Below the pieces are notes generated by a model, which saw only the letters and a list, made by a program, of their open reading frames with translations, did not search any database and was not told where the DNA came from. From Metabacillus bambusae (GTDB taxonomy: Bacteria; Bacillota; Bacilli; Bacillales; Bacillaceae), in contig NZ_JAGDEL010000005.1 of the NCBI RefSeq assembly GCF_017497975.1, positions 248,001 to 312,000 of the forward strand: a stretch of DNA of 64,000 nucleotides, in the 5' to 3' direction. This document shows, piece by piece, positions 50,451-61,239 of the stretch (position 1 is its first letter; each line of letters begins with the position of its first letter). Made by a program: the position numbers and the translations under genes.

Positions 50451-51074
50451 TTAAAGGTTCGTCGTGGCACTATTCTCTTTCTTAAAATCCTTCACAGGTG
50501 ATCCTGGAACCTCATGGTGATGTCTACATCTAGGTTCATACGATTCTGATGCTCCTACAAGAATAATTGGATCATCATATGACGCAGGCTTACCATTAAT
50601 AAGTCTTTGCGTACGGCTTGCTGGTGATCCACAAACAGAGCAAACAGCTTGAAGCTTTGTGACTAATTCAGCAATTGCCATTAATTGTGGCACTACACTA
50701 AAAGGTTCGCCTCTAAAATCTTGATCTAACCCTGCTGCTATTACACGATAGCCTTGATTAGCTAAAAGTGTTAGCACATCACAAATATGTTCATCAAAGA
50801 ACTGCACTTCGTCAACAGCAATAACGTCTGTTTTCTCAGTAATATATTCTAAAATTTCAATAGACGAAGCCACTGGTTTACTAATAATAGCCGTACCATT
50901 ATGTGAAACTACCTCTTCTTCGCTATAGCGGTTATCTATACTAGGCTTAAAAACCTTTACTTCTTGTTTCGCAAATTGTGCACGTCGGACTCTGCGAATG
51001 AGTTCCTCTGATTTGCCTGAAAACATGCTTCCACAAATAATTTCAAGCCATCCACTTTGTTTCATTACATACAT
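50451..51074 (-). CDS. tdk: Thymidine kinase
   Basis: A 207-residue type II thymidine kinase for salvage of deoxythymidine. P-loop [31 protein letters not shown], and the zinc-binding [22 protein letters not shown]. The ATG at 51074 ([15 protein letters not shown]) corresponds to the B. subtilis start and has GGGAGAG upstream; a longer frame to 51101 is not used. Next to rpmE and rho as in B. subtilis. Confidence 0.96.
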   Translation of the reverse strand: MYVMKQSGWLEIICGSMFSGKSEELIRRVRRAQFAKQEVKVFKPSIDNRYSEEEVVSHNGTAIISKPVASSIEILEYITEKTDVIAVDEVQFFDEHICDVLTLLANQGYRVIAAGLDQDFRGEPFSVVPQLMAIAELVTKLQAVCSVCGSPASRTQRLINGKPASYDDPIILVGASESYEPRCRHHHEVPGSPVKDFKKENSATTNL

Positions 51075-51341
51075 TAAAACGGCCTCTCCCTTCGTCGTCA
51101 ATGTTTCCGAGTCGATTGACAGTACCGTTTATATTGGTACTTTACCATCTATATAAAACATGAAATTTCATGCGTCGCATACGTTCAAAATCCCTACCAA
51201 TATATGTAGGATATCCTAAAGTGAAACTTCCACCAGTGGTTTTTTCCCATTCTTACCGGTAGCTTATCGAACCTTTACTAAAGTAATGAATTTCAACCAA
51301 TTAATATGGGTTAAGACTTAAAAAGAACAAAAGTTGGCGTG
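51075..51341. other. Intergenic region upstream of tdk
   Basis: About 265 bp with no gene. It must hold the tdk promoter; not assigned by eye. Confidence 0.3.
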
Positions 51342-51376
51342 AAAAAACAGGCAAGAGCAGTTTCGTCTTGCCTGTT
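51342..51376 (-). terminator. Terminator of rpmE
   Basis: Minus-strand AACAGGCAAGA, loop, TCTTGCCTGTTTTTTC, shortly after rpmE. Confidence 0.9.
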
Positions 51377-51388
51377 GGATTAAAGCTA

Positions 51389-51598
51389 TTATTGCTGTTG
51401 CTTAATGCCGTATTTTTTATTGAATTTATCTACACGTCCACCTGCATCTGCAAATTTTTGACGTCCTGTGTAGAATGGATGGCACTCAGAACAAACCTCA
51501 ACTTTGATCTCTTTCATAACTGATCCAGTTTCGAATTCGTTACCACAAGCGCAGTTCACCATAACCTTATTAAAGTTTGGATGAATTCCTGTTTTCAT
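51389..51598 (-). CDS. rpmE: 50S ribosomal protein L31, zinc-binding type
   Basis: A 69-residue L31 with zinc ligands in [14 protein letters not shown] and [16 protein letters not shown] (four Cys), so it is the C+ form that stores zinc in the ribosome. The ATG at 51598, 9 nt after GGAAGGAG, is the family start ([12 protein letters not shown]); longer starts lack space for the ribosome site. Downstream of rho as in B. subtilis. Confidence 0.96.
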   Translation of the reverse strand: MKTGIHPNFNKVMVNCACGNEFETGSVMKEIKVEVCSECHPFYTGRQKFADAGGRVDKFNKKYGIKQQQ

Positions 51599-51753
51599 TC
51601 TTTTCATCTCCTTCCGCCCTGAGTCATTTCGAAACAGAGTTAAATATTCTAATGTGACTCGTCCGATTGACGAACCAACACTAGAAAAGCACATGATGAA
51701 ATTATAACAAGTGCAAAGTTTAAAAGCAAGCTGAAGTTAAATATTACTAATTA

Positions 51754-51830
51754 GAAAAGCGTATGTGCCTTTTTCAGCCCCGAGGGGCTAGGCACGGGAG
51801 CTAGACAATTTGAAAAGCGCAGGTGCCTCA
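51754..51830. repeat. Interspersed repeat, family A, reduced copies 5 and 6
   Basis: GAAAAGCGTATGTGCC ... CCCCGAGGGGCTAGGCACGG and GGAGCTAGAC, then at once a second, cut-off beginning GAAAAGCGCAGGTGCC that ends near the rho stop codon. May act as rho terminator. Confidence 0.6.
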
Positions 51831-51837
51831 CTAGAAA

Positions 51838-53115
51838 CTACTTAGTTACCTTCCTAGCATTTTTCATTTCAGTATCTAACTGTGCAAAGAATTCCTCATT
51901 TGATTTTGTTTGACGAAGCTTTCTTAAGAACTTTTCAACAAAGTCTGGAGAATCTGTCATTGATTTGCGAATTGACCATAATTTATCAAGATGATCTTTC
52001 GGAACAAGCAACTCTTCTTTTCTTGTACCAGAACGACGGATATCGATTGCTGGGAAGATACGTTTTTCTGCAAGTGAGCGGTCTAAATGAAGCTCCATAT
52101 TACCAGTTCCTTTGAATTCCTCATAAATAACGTCATCCATACGAGAACCTGTATCGACTAGTGCTGTTGCAAGGATTGTTAAGCTTCCACCCTCTTCAAT
52201 GTTACGTGCTGCACCAAAGAAACGTTTAGGACGATGGAAAGCAGCTGGATCAATACCACCAGATAATGTTCGACCACTTGGAGGGATGACCAGATTGTAT
52301 GCACGTGCTAAACGTGTAATGCTATCCATTAAAATAATAACATCCTTTTTATGTTCAACAAGACGCATCGCGCGCTCAAGCACAAGTTCTGCTACTTTAA
52401 TATGATTTTCTGGAACTTCATCAAACGTCGAGCTAACAACATCTCCAGCTACAGAGCGCTCAATATCTGTTACTTCCTCAGGTCTCTCGTCAATTAATAA
52501 AACGATAAGTTCTGCTTCAGGATTGTTCGTTGTGATGCTGTTCGCAATTTCTTTTAACAGCATTGTCTTCCCTGCCTTAGGAGGGGCAACAATTAATCCA
52601 CGTTGACCAAAACCAACTGGTGCGATTAGGTCCATAATTCTTGTCGATAAATAGTTTGGTTTTGTTTCTAGGTAAATTTGTCTATCTGGATAGAGAGGAG
52701 TTAATGCTGGGAAGTGAACACGTTCCTTTGCCGTCTCTGGATCTTCACCGTTAACCGCTTCTACATGAAGCAAACCGTAATAGCGTTCATTTTCTTTTGG
52801 AGGGCGGACCTTACCAGATACTTTGTCCCCATTCCGCAAATCAAAACGTCTAATTTGGGAAGCTGAAATATAAATATCTTCTGAGCTTGGTGAATAATTA
52901 ATTGGTCTTAAGAAGCCAAAGCCTTCAGACTGGATGATTTCTAAGACACCTTCCATAAATAATAAATCTTCTTGTTCTGCATTTGCTTTTAATATAGCAA
53001 AAATTAATTCTTTTTTCGTCAGCTTGCTGTAATAGGATACTTTATAATGACGGGCAAGCTCATATAATTCTTTCAGTTTCATATGTTCTAATGAAGAAAT
53101 TGAAACTTGATTCAT
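51838..53115 (-). CDS. rho: Transcription termination factor Rho
   Basis: A 425-residue hexameric RNA helicase. N-terminal SAP-like [30 protein letters not shown] (parts), RNA-binding cold-shock domain about 50-120 ([20 protein letters not shown]), Walker [16 protein letters not shown], Walker [16 protein letters not shown], and Q/R-loop region [25 protein letters not shown] (parts). Start ATG 53115 agrees with B. subtilis (NQVSISSLE); the ribosome site AAGAGTGGTG is weak. The B. subtilis neighbour glpX is missing upstream. Confidence 0.97.
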   Translation of the reverse strand: MNQVSISSLEHMKLKELYELARHYKVSYYSKLTKKELIFAILKANAEQEDLLFMEGVLEIIQSEGFGFLRPINYSPSSEDIYISASQIRRFDLRNGDKVSGKVRPPKENERYYGLLHVEAVNGEDPETAKERVHFPALTPLYPDRQIYLETKPNYLSTRIMDLIAPVGFGQRGLIVAPPKAGKTMLLKEIANSITTNNPEAELIVLLIDERPEEVTDIERSVAGDVVSSTFDEVPENHIKVAELVLERAMRLVEHKKDVIILMDSITRLARAYNLVIPPSGRTLSGGIDPAAFHRPKRFFGAARNIEEGGSLTILATALVDTGSRMDDVIYEEFKGTGNMELHLDRSLAEKRIFPAIDIRRSGTRKEELLVPKDHLDKLWSIRKSMTDSPDFVEKFLRKLRQTKSNEEFFAQLDTEMKNARKVTK

Positions 53116-53471
53116 AAAAACACCACTCTTTTTATTTTTCATTTTTATACAATTGTTTTCCATCTATCGATTGTCAAATTCATTTCTACTGGTAATGAAA
53201 ACGTAATTAGATAGCAAATTTTACATATTAGAAGATTTACCATCAGTTGCACTAATGAAGAAAAAACTATCACGTTTGGATCGAGAAGGAAAATGAAGGT
53301 GAGCTTGAAGTAGATTTGCAGTAATTCATTCATGCAGCACTCTTTATTTTTACCCTATTTCACAGATTTAATCAATCATTTTTGGAAAATCTATTTGAAG
53401 TTAGAGGTTTTCATAGGAGGAAAGCGAGATTTTGTTCCCTCACTTTCCAAAATGTAGATATCTTTATCTTT

Positions 53472-53676
53472 TTTTGGCTGTTTACGCAAACTTTGTTGCT
53501 ATTTACTAAGTAGTGCGGTGGGTTGATTTCCGCGGAGCGGGCGGTGAGCCTCCTCGTCGAAACACCTGCGGGGTCTCACCTGTCCCGCTGCTCCCGCAGG
53601 AGTCTCGCAATCCGCTCCAATCAACCTTAAATAGTTTTGGTTTTAAAAGCAACATGCTCTTAGAAACGAGCCTTTT
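53472..53676. repeat. MITE-like repeat, family B, copy 4
   Basis: Left end TTTGGCTGTTTACGCAAACT, core GGGCGGTGAGCCTCCTCG to CCCGCAGGAGTCTCGC, right end AGCAACATGCTCTTAGAAAC then GAGCCTTTT. It occupies most of the gap between rho and the second murA. Confidence 0.82.
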
Positions 53677-53742
53677 ATTACTAAGTTTGGTTTTTCTTTA
53701 AGCTATGTGTTCCATCAACTGAACAAGGCATATGCGCTTTTC

Positions 53743-55032
53743 TTATGAATTTTGCAATTGCTCGATTTCTTTATCCGTTAATTTTTCACGCCAGATTGTA
53801 GCTCCTAGTCCTGATAGCTTTTCCTCTAACTGACTATATCCGCGATCGATATGCTCTAAACCAGTTATTTCTGTTACACCATCAGCCATAAGTCCTGCAC
53901 ATACAAGCGCTGCTCCTGCTCGTAAATCACTTGCTTTAACCCTAGCGCCTTGAAGTCTTGTTGGGCCAGAGACAATTGCAGAACGGCCTTCAACCTTTAT
54001 TTTAGCACCCATTCTTCTTAACTCATCTATATGTTTAAATCTAGCCGAGTAAATTGTATCAGTTACAACACTCGTTCCAGTAGCTTTTGTTAAGAAAGAT
54101 GTAAAAGGCTGTTGAAGATCAGTTGGGAATCCAGGGTAAACGAGGGTTTTAATATCAACAGCTTTTAGTTCCTTTTGACCACCAATAATTAATATTTGAT
54201 CATTGCTCGTTTCAATATGAAGACCCATTTCTCTTAGCTTTGCAATAAGTGATTCTAAATGAAGTGGGATGACATTATCGATCATCACTTCTTTTCCCAT
54301 TGCTGCTCCGATAATCATGTAAGTTCCAGCCTCAATCCGATCAGGAATAATTGAATGACGGCAGCCATGCAGTCTCTCGACTCCATCGATTCGAATGACG
54401 TCTGTTCCTGCCCCTTTAATTTTCGCCCCCATGCTCGTAAGCAATGTTGCTACATCAATAATTTCTGGTTCTTTTGCAGCGTTTTCAATAATCGTTCTAC
54501 CTTTTGCTAAAACAGCAGCAAGCATAATATTAATTGTTGCTCCTACACTTACAACATCTAAATAAATTCGCGCACCACGCAGTTCATCTGCACGCAAATA
54601 GATAGCACCTTGTTCATTCGTTATTTGCGCACCTAATGCTTCAAAACCTTTAATATGCTGATCAATTGGTCGCGGTCCTAGATGACAGCCACCAGGAAGG
54701 CCAATAACTGCTTTTTTAAAGCGGCCAAGCATTGCTCCCATTAAATAATAGGATGCTCGTAGCTTCTTAACTTTTCCATTCGGCAAAGGCATTGAAATCA
54801 TCGATGATGGATCAACTATCATTTCATTATTTTTCAATAGCACCTTTCCACCGATTTCCTCCAATAAATCTCCAAGTATATTTACATCAGAAATGTTTGG
54901 TAATCCTTCGATTGTGACTGGTGATTCAGCTAATATGGTTGCAGGAATTAAAGCTACTGCACTATTTTTTGCCCCGCTTATATTTACTGTACCTTTCAGT
55001 AAATCTCCACCGGCAACTTTTAACTTTTCCAT
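53743..55032 (-). CDS. murA2: UDP-N-acetylglucosamine 1-carboxyvinyltransferase (MurAB/MurZ type)
   Basis: A 429-residue second EPSP-synthase-fold Mur[21 protein letters not shown], catalytic Cys in [20 protein letters not shown], and [14 protein letters not shown]. Position between rho and fbaA identifies it as the B. subtilis murAB/murZ orthologue. AGAAGGGAGAC precedes the ATG. Both paralogues carry the Cys, so both should be fosfomycin-sensitive. Confidence 0.94.
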   Translation of the reverse strand: MEKLKVAGGDLLKGTVNISGAKNSAVALIPATILAESPVTIEGLPNISDVNILGDLLEEIGGKVLLKNNEMIVDPSSMISMPLPNGKVKKLRASYYLMGAMLGRFKKAVIGLPGGCHLGPRPIDQHIKGFEALGAQITNEQGAIYLRADELRGARIYLDVVSVGATINIMLAAVLAKGRTIIENAAKEPEIIDVATLLTSMGAKIKGAGTDVIRIDGVERLHGCRHSIIPDRIEAGTYMIIGAAMGKEVMIDNVIPLHLESLIAKLREMGLHIETSNDQILIIGGQKELKAVDIKTLVYPGFPTDLQQPFTSFLTKATGTSVVTDTIYSARFKHIDELRRMGAKIKVEGRSAIVSGPTRLQGARVKASDLRAGAALVCAGLMADGVTEITGLEHIDRGYSQLEEKLSGLGATIWREKLTDKEIEQLQNS

Positions 55033-55220
55033 AATAGTCTCCCTTCTTCAGAAGTTGACTTTCCGGAATAAACATGGAGGGTGAGCCTTGCGCAATTTTC
55101 GCACATATATGTATTTCACTTCACACGAAACACGCTTAAACATTCATTAGCCATCATGTTTTCCGAATAAAACATCTCTTGTCAACAAATATTTCGGATT
55201 TAAAGCTTCGACAAGCTTGA

Positions 55221-55260
55221 GGTGTCGCCAAGCTCTCATGGCGATAGCCTTTTTTCTTTT
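55221..55260 (+). terminator. Orphan plus-strand terminator-like hairpin
   Basis: TGTCGCCA-AGCTCTCA-TGGCGATA followed by GCCTTTTTTCTTTT on the plus strand. No plus-strand gene lies upstream. It may end an unannotated RNA starting between about 55085 and 55200. Confidence 0.45.
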
Positions 55261-55546
55261 ACGATCATCCATTTTGATGATAGTAAAAAAATACTAGCTG
55301 TTTATCTCTTTTATTTCCTTTTATGCCTTAGTAAATACATCACAATACTAGATAAGTGAAACTTCCTTTTAATGTGGGTTTCTATGATTGCTTTCACCTA
55401 AAGTTTAATGATTGACTATTTATAAATAATCTCTCTTATTATTAAACCATCTATTAAGCAGGACAACAATGTTTAACTTAAGAATTCTTCTTGGAATTTG
55501 GGATGGGTGATGTATATTACTATCGAAAGGAGGAGGAATTAACAAA

Positions 55547-55580
55547 ACGGACAAGCTTATTCTTGTCCGTTCTCTATAAG
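55547..55580 (-). terminator. Second terminator downstream of fbaA
   Basis: Minus-strand ACGGACAAG-AATAAG-CTTGTCCGT followed by TTTGTTAATT. It lies 80 bp beyond fbaA's own terminator, with no gene between. Confidence 0.7.
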
Positions 55581-55632
55581 TCTATTATCTCTAGTCAGCT
55601 AGGTTAAGGTTAGAGAAGGTCTTTACATTACT

Positions 55633-55646
55633 TGTTAGCGCTTTCT
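55633..55646. promoter_or_regulatory. cre-like CcpA site without a gene
   Basis: On the minus strand AGAAAGCGCTAACA, 13 of 14 positions of the cre consensus TGAAAGCGCTAACA. It lies between fbaA's terminator and the second terminator. Confidence 0.55.
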
Positions 55647-55657
55647 TATTATTCAGA

Positions 55658-55691
55658 ATATAACCGCCTCTTACAAAAGGCGGTTATATGA
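55658..55691 (-). terminator. Terminator of fbaA
   Basis: ATATAACCGCC, loop, GGCGGTTATAT just after fbaA. The T-tail is modest (ATTCTGAAT). Confidence 0.65.
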
Positions 55692-55699
55692 AAAGCTTA

Positions 55700-56557
55700 T
55701 TATGCTTGGTTTGAAGAACCAAATTCGCGCATTTTGCCCATTACTGTTTCTTTAATCGCGTCACGAGCTGGTCCTAAGTATTTACGTGGATCATATTCAT
55801 CTGGTTTTGCAGCTAACACTTCACGAACCACTTTTGCAGAAGCAATTTGGTTTTCAGTGTTAACGTTGATTTTCGCTGTACCGAAAGAGATTGCTTTTTG
55901 AATATCGCTTGTTGGAATACCAGTACCACCGTGAAGTACTAATGGCATATCAGTTAGGTTAGCGATTTCTTCCATCTCTTTGTAACCTAAGTTCGGCTCA
56001 CCTTTGTATGGTCCATGAACAGAACCAAGTGCTGGTGCTAAGCAATCAATACCAGTACGTTTTACAAGTTCATTACATTCTTGTGGATCTGCATAGATTA
56101 CGCCTTCTGCTACAACATCATCTTCTTGTCCACCAACAGTTCCTAACTCAGCTTCAACAGAAACACCTTTTGAATGAGCATATTCAACAACTTGTTTCGT
56201 TGTTTCAACATTTTCTTCAAACGGGTGATGTGAAGCATCAATCATAACAGATGTAAATCCAGCATCAATTGCTTCTTTACATTTATCATAGCTTGAACCA
56301 TGGTCAAGGTGAATCGCTACTGGTACAGTAACTTTGTAATCTTCTAGTAGACCTTCAACCATTTTTACAACAGTTTTAAATCCACCCATGTAGCGTGCTG
56401 CACCTTCAGAAACACCAAGAATAACTGGTGATTTCTCTTCTTGAGCTGCTTGTAGGATCGCTTGAGTAAACTCAAGATTATTTAAGTTAAATTGACCTAC
56501 TGCATATCCTTTGTCTTTTGCTGTTTTCAGCATTTCTGTCATTGAAACTAAAGGCAT
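55700..56557 (-). CDS. fbaA: Class II fructose-bisphosphate aldolase
   Basis: A 285-residue zinc aldolase of glycolysis/gluconeogenesis. Zn ligands are in [37 protein letters not shown] (in parts), [11 protein letters not shown] and [19 protein letters not shown] binds substrate. Full length, AGGAGG upstream. In B. subtilis tal (ywjH) lies between this gene and murAB; here that gene is missing. Confidence 0.96.
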   Translation of the reverse strand: MPLVSMTEMLKTAKDKGYAVGQFNLNNLEFTQAILQAAQEEKSPVILGVSEGAARYMGGFKTVVKMVEGLLEDYKVTVPVAIHLDHGSSYDKCKEAIDAGFTSVMIDASHHPFEENVETTKQVVEYAHSKGVSVEAELGTVGGQEDDVVAEGVIYADPQECNELVKRTGIDCLAPALGSVHGPYKGEPNLGYKEMEEIANLTDMPLVLHGGTGIPTSDIQKAISFGTAKINVNTENQIASAKVVREVLAAKPDEYDPRKYLGPARDAIKETVMGKMREFGSSNQA

Positions 56558-56733
56558 GTCGAAAAATCCTCCTAATGAACCTTATTTTCTGATACAGAAA
56601 AGTATATCATACCTAGCTTGACCAGAATATTCACTAATATGTAGAGTCTGCATGATACTTTTCACATCTAATAGCATACCAATTTCTTCGAAAATCAGCA
56701 ACAATTCGACAGATATTTGGTTAATATAATGTT

Positions 56734-57108
56734 TTAGTTCGTTTTTAACGGTAAATATTTCTTTACTGCATCACGAATTTCATCGATATCAAAAGGTTTA
56801 GCAAAATGCGTCAATGCACCTAAATCCTTCGCTTCTTGAATCATATCTAATTCTCCATAAGCAGTCATAATGATTACACGAATATCTTGGTCAATAACTT
56901 TCATTCGTTTTAAAATTTCGATCCCATCCATTCCCGGGATTTTCATATCTAATAATACTAAGTCTGGGGAATGCTTATCGACAATTTCTAGAGCTTGAAA
57001 ACCGTTTGCTGCCTGAAATGTTTGATATCCCTCTTTTTGAAAAACTTCATTTAATAAAATTCGAATCCCATATTGGTCGTCTACAATTAATATTTTTTCC
57101 TTCAACAT
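56734..57108 (-). CDS. spo0F: Sporulation phosphorelay response regulator Spo0F
   Basis: A 124-residue single-domain response regulator that passes phosphate from kinases KinA-E to Spo0[21 protein letters not shown], phosphorylated Asp in [18 protein letters not shown], and switch residues in [12 protein letters not shown] and [13 protein letters not shown]. Almost identical to B. subtilis. Three ATGs are in tandem; the third, 8 nt after GAGGTG, gives the same length as B. subtilis. A sigma-H promoter and Spo0A site lie about 290-340 bp upstream. Confidence 0.97.
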   Translation of the reverse strand: MLKEKILIVDDQYGIRILLNEVFQKEGYQTFQAANGFQALEIVDKHSPDLVLLDMKIPGMDGIEILKRMKVIDQDIRVIIMTAYGELDMIQEAKDLGALTHFAKPFDIDEIRDAVKKYLPLKTN

Positions 57109-57148
57109 CATCATTACACCTCTTAGTTTATTTTTCCATACTTAACCC

Positions 57149-57171
57149 TGATGGCGTTATTTATGCCATCT
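57149..57171 (-). other. Hairpin in the spo0F leader
   Basis: GATGGC-ATAAATAAC-GCCATC, some 40 nt before the start codon. Possible effect on translation or stability; no T-run. Confidence 0.35.
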
Positions 57172-57394
57172 TAAAAACGAAATAAATTTTGTGTTTTGCT
57201 ATAAGCCCCAGGTGGAACAAGCTAGCTCATCACAAATTTTATAAACAAATTCTGTTTTTACTTAAACTAGCCGCTACCTTCTAACCAGTGTGGTCCGTTC
57301 TTTCCTTAAGACCGGAGATTTTTAACCAACTAACTTGGCTATTCAATAACATTCGCTCACATTGATGATTTAATTATCTATATCATAACTTAAG

Positions 57395-57423
57395 TAATTC
57401 TTTTCTTACTTATTATTTCCTGC
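57395..57423 (-). promoter_or_regulatory. Sigma-H promoter of spo0F
   Basis: Minus strand GCAGGAAAT (57415-57423), 11-bp spacer, AAAGAATTA (57395-57403), both perfect to the sigma-H pattern RnAGGAWWW and RnnGAATWW. spo0F is a known sigma-H gene. The leader would be about 275 nt. Confidence 0.78.
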
Positions 57424-57440
57424 AAAATCACTCGAATCAT

Positions 57441-57450
57441 TTGTCGACAA
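57441..57450. promoter_or_regulatory. Spo0A-box-like palindrome
   Basis: TTGTCGACAA reads TTGTCGAC on both strands, one mismatch from the 0A box TTGTCGAA. It lies 18 bp upstream of the spo0F -35, as expected for activation by Spo0A-P. Confidence 0.6.
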
Positions 57451-57609
57451 TTTCTGCTTATCATTGTCATATTTTGCTTAATCTATTTATTTTTAAGCAA
57501 TATCCCATTTTCCTTACAAGTCTCACGGAGTTTGGTTTTCTTTTAGATTTTACTACTTTTCGTTATAATACCTTATACATGTGAAATGTGAAAGGAGAAC
57601 CCGCTACTT

Positions 57610-58152
57610 ATGATGAAAATTTTCACAACACAATTAACTGGTCACTTTAATCGAATACTAGACCAAGAAGAAATTAATATTGAAGATAGTGCAAGACTTC
57701 TTGCTCAAGCTTTAATCGGAGAAGGTACCTTATATATTTATGGGGTTAAAGAGCTCCATGGGATTGTCTTGGAGGCTTTAATGAGTAGTGAGCCCTTTAA
57801 TCGTGCTGAGGCACTTCTAGATCAAGATGGACAAGTAAAAAAGCTTTCTTCAGAAGATCGAGTGCTTCTTTTTACGTACCGATCAACCGATGAAGAAGCA
57901 ATCTCTATTGCCAAAACTCTTTCAAACCAGGGCGTGCAAACAGTTGGTGTTTCTGCTTTAGTTAAAAATGCGGATTTAGGTTTGGAATCTATTACAGACC
58001 TTCATATAGATGCTAAGCTACGTCAGCCATTAATTCCAGGTGATGACGGGGAAAGATACGGATTTCCTGCGTTAATGACATCGTTATATGTATATTATGC
58101 GATCAGCTTCACTATTAAAGAGATGTTAAATGAATATGAGGATGAATTCTAA
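57610..58152 (+). CDS. ywjG: DUF2529 family protein (YwjG)
   Basis: A 180-residue SIS-like protein: IEDSARLLAQALIGEGTLYIYGVKELHGIVLEAL (in part), RVLLFTYRSTDEEAISIAKTL and VGVSALVKNADLGLESITDLHIDAKLRQPLIPGDDGERYGFPALM (in part). The fold suggests binding of a phosphosugar, but no substrate is known. Divergent from spo0F and convergent with pyrG, as ywjG in B. subtilis. AAAGGAGAAC upstream. Confidence 0.88.
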   Translation: MMKIFTTQLTGHFNRILDQEEINIEDSARLLAQALIGEGTLYIYGVKELHGIVLEALMSSEPFNRAEALLDQDGQVKKLSSEDRVLLFTYRSTDEEAISIAKTLSNQGVQTVGVSALVKNADLGLESITDLHIDAKLRQPLIPGDDGERYGFPALMTSLYVYYAISFTIKEMLNEYEDEF

Positions 58153-58154
58153 GC

Positions 58155-58184
58155 AATTGGCGTTAGCCAGTTGCCTTTTTTATT
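58155..58184 (+). terminator. Terminator of ywjG
   Basis: GCAATTGGC-GTTA-GCCAGTTGC followed by CTTTTTTA. Confidence 0.87.
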
Positions 58185-58209
58185 ATCTATATTGTAAAAA
58201 GTAAATTTT

Positions 58210-58303
58210 TTTTGCAACTTTCATGTAGTAATTTGCAAATTCAAAGGGGAATCTTGCAACTTTTAACCAAAATCTTGCAATCTCAGAAAACAATTTTGCA
58301 ATT
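58210..58303. repeat. 21-bp phased array, core TTGCAA (first)
   Basis: The palindrome TTGCAA starts at 58212, 58233, 58254, 58275 and 58296: five copies exactly 21 bp apart. Sequences between differ (only a T or C before and ACTTT after recur). In the gap between the convergent genes ywjG and pyrG. Confidence 0.87.
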
Positions 58304-58308
58304 AACAT

Positions 58309-58353
58309 ACAAAAAAAAAGCTAACTTATCCTATTTAGATAAAGTTAGCTAAA
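58309..58353 (-). terminator. Terminator of pyrG
   Basis: Minus-strand TAGCTAACTTTATCTA-AATA-GGATAAGTTAGC then nine T. Confidence 0.92.
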
Positions 58354-58399
58354 TTCTTATACTAAAAAAGCTATTTAGTTATTTTTTGTCAGGTAATTG

Positions 58400-60088
<1,689 letters not shown>

Positions 60089-60155
60089 TCAGCTACGTAG
60101 AAAAAAGAGCACTTCGCATCCACTAAAAAGGTTAAAAAACCTCTTATTTCTACAT

Positions 60156-60195
60156 AAAAATAGAAAGCCCCCTTCCAAACAAGTTGAAAGGGAGC
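60156..60195 (-). terminator. pyrG leader attenuator
   Basis: Minus-strand GCTCCCTTTC-AACTTGTTTG-GAAGGGGGC followed by TTTCTATTTTT, about 150 nt before the start codon and 45 nt after the transcription start. The 5' arm is pyrimidine-rich (CTCCCTTTC) and could pair with a 5' poly-G tail instead of its own 3' arm. Confidence 0.85.
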
Positions 60196-60235
60196 TGTAA
60201 ATGTATAATAAATACAAAACGATTGCTTTTTTAAG

Positions 60236-60276
60236 AGCCCAAAATAGATTCTACCTAGTTGAAAAAAGAAAGTCAA
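60236..60276 (-). promoter_or_regulatory. pyrG promoter with GGGCT initiation site
   Basis: Minus strand TTGACT (60271-60276), 17-bp spacer, TAGAAT (60248-60253), 7 bp, then GGGCTC with +1 at 60240. In B. subtilis pyrG begins with GGGC; low CTP makes polymerase pause before the C and slip, adding extra G residues that form an antiterminator with the C/U-rich arm of the attenuator. All elements are present here. Confidence 0.87.
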
Positions 60277-60288
60277 GACGATTTACGC

Positions 60289-60837
60289 TTATTTTTCTTC
60301 CTCTTCATCATCTAGTTCGTCTTCATCTTCATCTTCATCATCTAAATCATAATCTTCATCGTCATCATCAATGAGATCATCATCATCATCGTCATCTAGA
60401 TCTACATCGTCAATATCATCGAAATCATCATCATCGTCGTCATCGTCACTCGTGTCATCAAAGTCATCGTAATCTAGATCTTCATCAATGACATCGAAGT
60501 CATCCTCAAGTTCATCCTCGACACCTTTTTTCGCCTTTTTCTTTTTAGGCTTCGCTACTGGTACAATTTCTTCTTCAATTTGCTCATAAGGGTACCAAGT
60601 ACGTAATCCCCACATATTTTCTCCTACACAAATAAAACGGCCATCAATATTAATATCTGTATAGAATTGAGCAATTTTTTCTTCTACTTGTTTTTTAGTT
60701 AACCCAAGAAGAGAAGAAACTTCCTCTACTAACTCACTAAAAATATACGGTTTTTTACCCTCTACAAAAAGTTCATAGGCAACCTCTACCATTGCCATTT
60801 CTTTTATTTGTTCGTCTGTTAATTGCTTTAGACTCAA
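60289..60837 (-). CDS. rpoE: RNA polymerase delta subunit
   Basis: A 182-residue delta factor: globular HARE-HTH domain about 1-90 (EMAMVEVAYELFVEGKKPYIFSELVEEV in part, FYTDINIDGRFICVGENMWGLRTWYPYEQ in part), a Lys-rich motif KPKKKKAKK, and a disordered Asp/Glu tail about 110-182 made almost only of D and E. It speeds recycling of RNA polymerase. The start is taken as TTG at 60837 with AAAGGGAG 9 nt upstream; an ATG 10 codons earlier lacks a site. Confidence 0.95.
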   Translation of the reverse strand: MSLKQLTDEQIKEMAMVEVAYELFVEGKKPYIFSELVEEVSSLLGLTKKQVEEKIAQFYTDINIDGRFICVGENMWGLRTWYPYEQIEEEIVPVAKPKKKKAKKGVEDELEDDFDVIDEDLDYDDFDDTSDDDDDDDDFDDIDDVDLDDDDDDDLIDDDDEDYDLDDEDEDEDELDDEEEEK

Positions 60838-61061
60838 AGCTCGGCACTCCCTTTCTAGGTAAATCATCTATTTAATACGTAAATATGTATAAATCTAAAG
60901 TCAAGTCTGCAAATCATACCATTCATTATAAACAAATTCTAGCAGTTTATGCCACATTTATCACGTAAAAAATATTCAAAAGTACTTTTTGCGGTTTGAA
61001 TGGTTTTTATTTTTAATAGTAGGTCGCAAAATCTGGACTCTGACCACTGAATTCGGGGTGT

Positions 61062-61175
61062 TCTTGCAACTTTGAAGTGGAATCTTGCAAATATATGTAC
61101 TTATTTTGCAACTTTAGTAGAGATTTTTGCAAGTTTGAGTAATAAACTTGCAATTTTTTCATTTTTTTTGCAATC
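61062..61175. repeat. 21-bp phased array, core TTGCAA (second)
   Basis: TTGCAA starts at 61064, 61085, 61106, 61127, 61148 and 61168: five steps of 21, 21, 21, 21 and 20 bp. The spacers are unlike one another and unlike those at 58.2 kb except for runs of T. In the 400-bp gap between rpoE and icmF. Confidence 0.88.
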
Positions 61176-61192
61176 TCCGCAAAACGAGATTA

Positions 61193-61230
61193 AAAACTCA
61201 TGATTAGAAGCCTTCTAATCATGAGCGAGA
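61193..61230 (-). terminator. Terminator of icmF
   Basis: CTCATGATTAGAAGG / CCTTCTAATCATGAG almost without loop, followed on the minus strand by TTTTTAATC. Confidence 0.78.
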
Positions 61231-61239
61231 TAACAATTA

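Noticed and set aside
53240-53325. Plus-strand stretch ending YHVWIEKENEGELEVDLQ
   Set aside because: Looks like the end of a protein, but the frame is broken by stops upstream and there is no recognisable family; too short to claim as a pseudogene.
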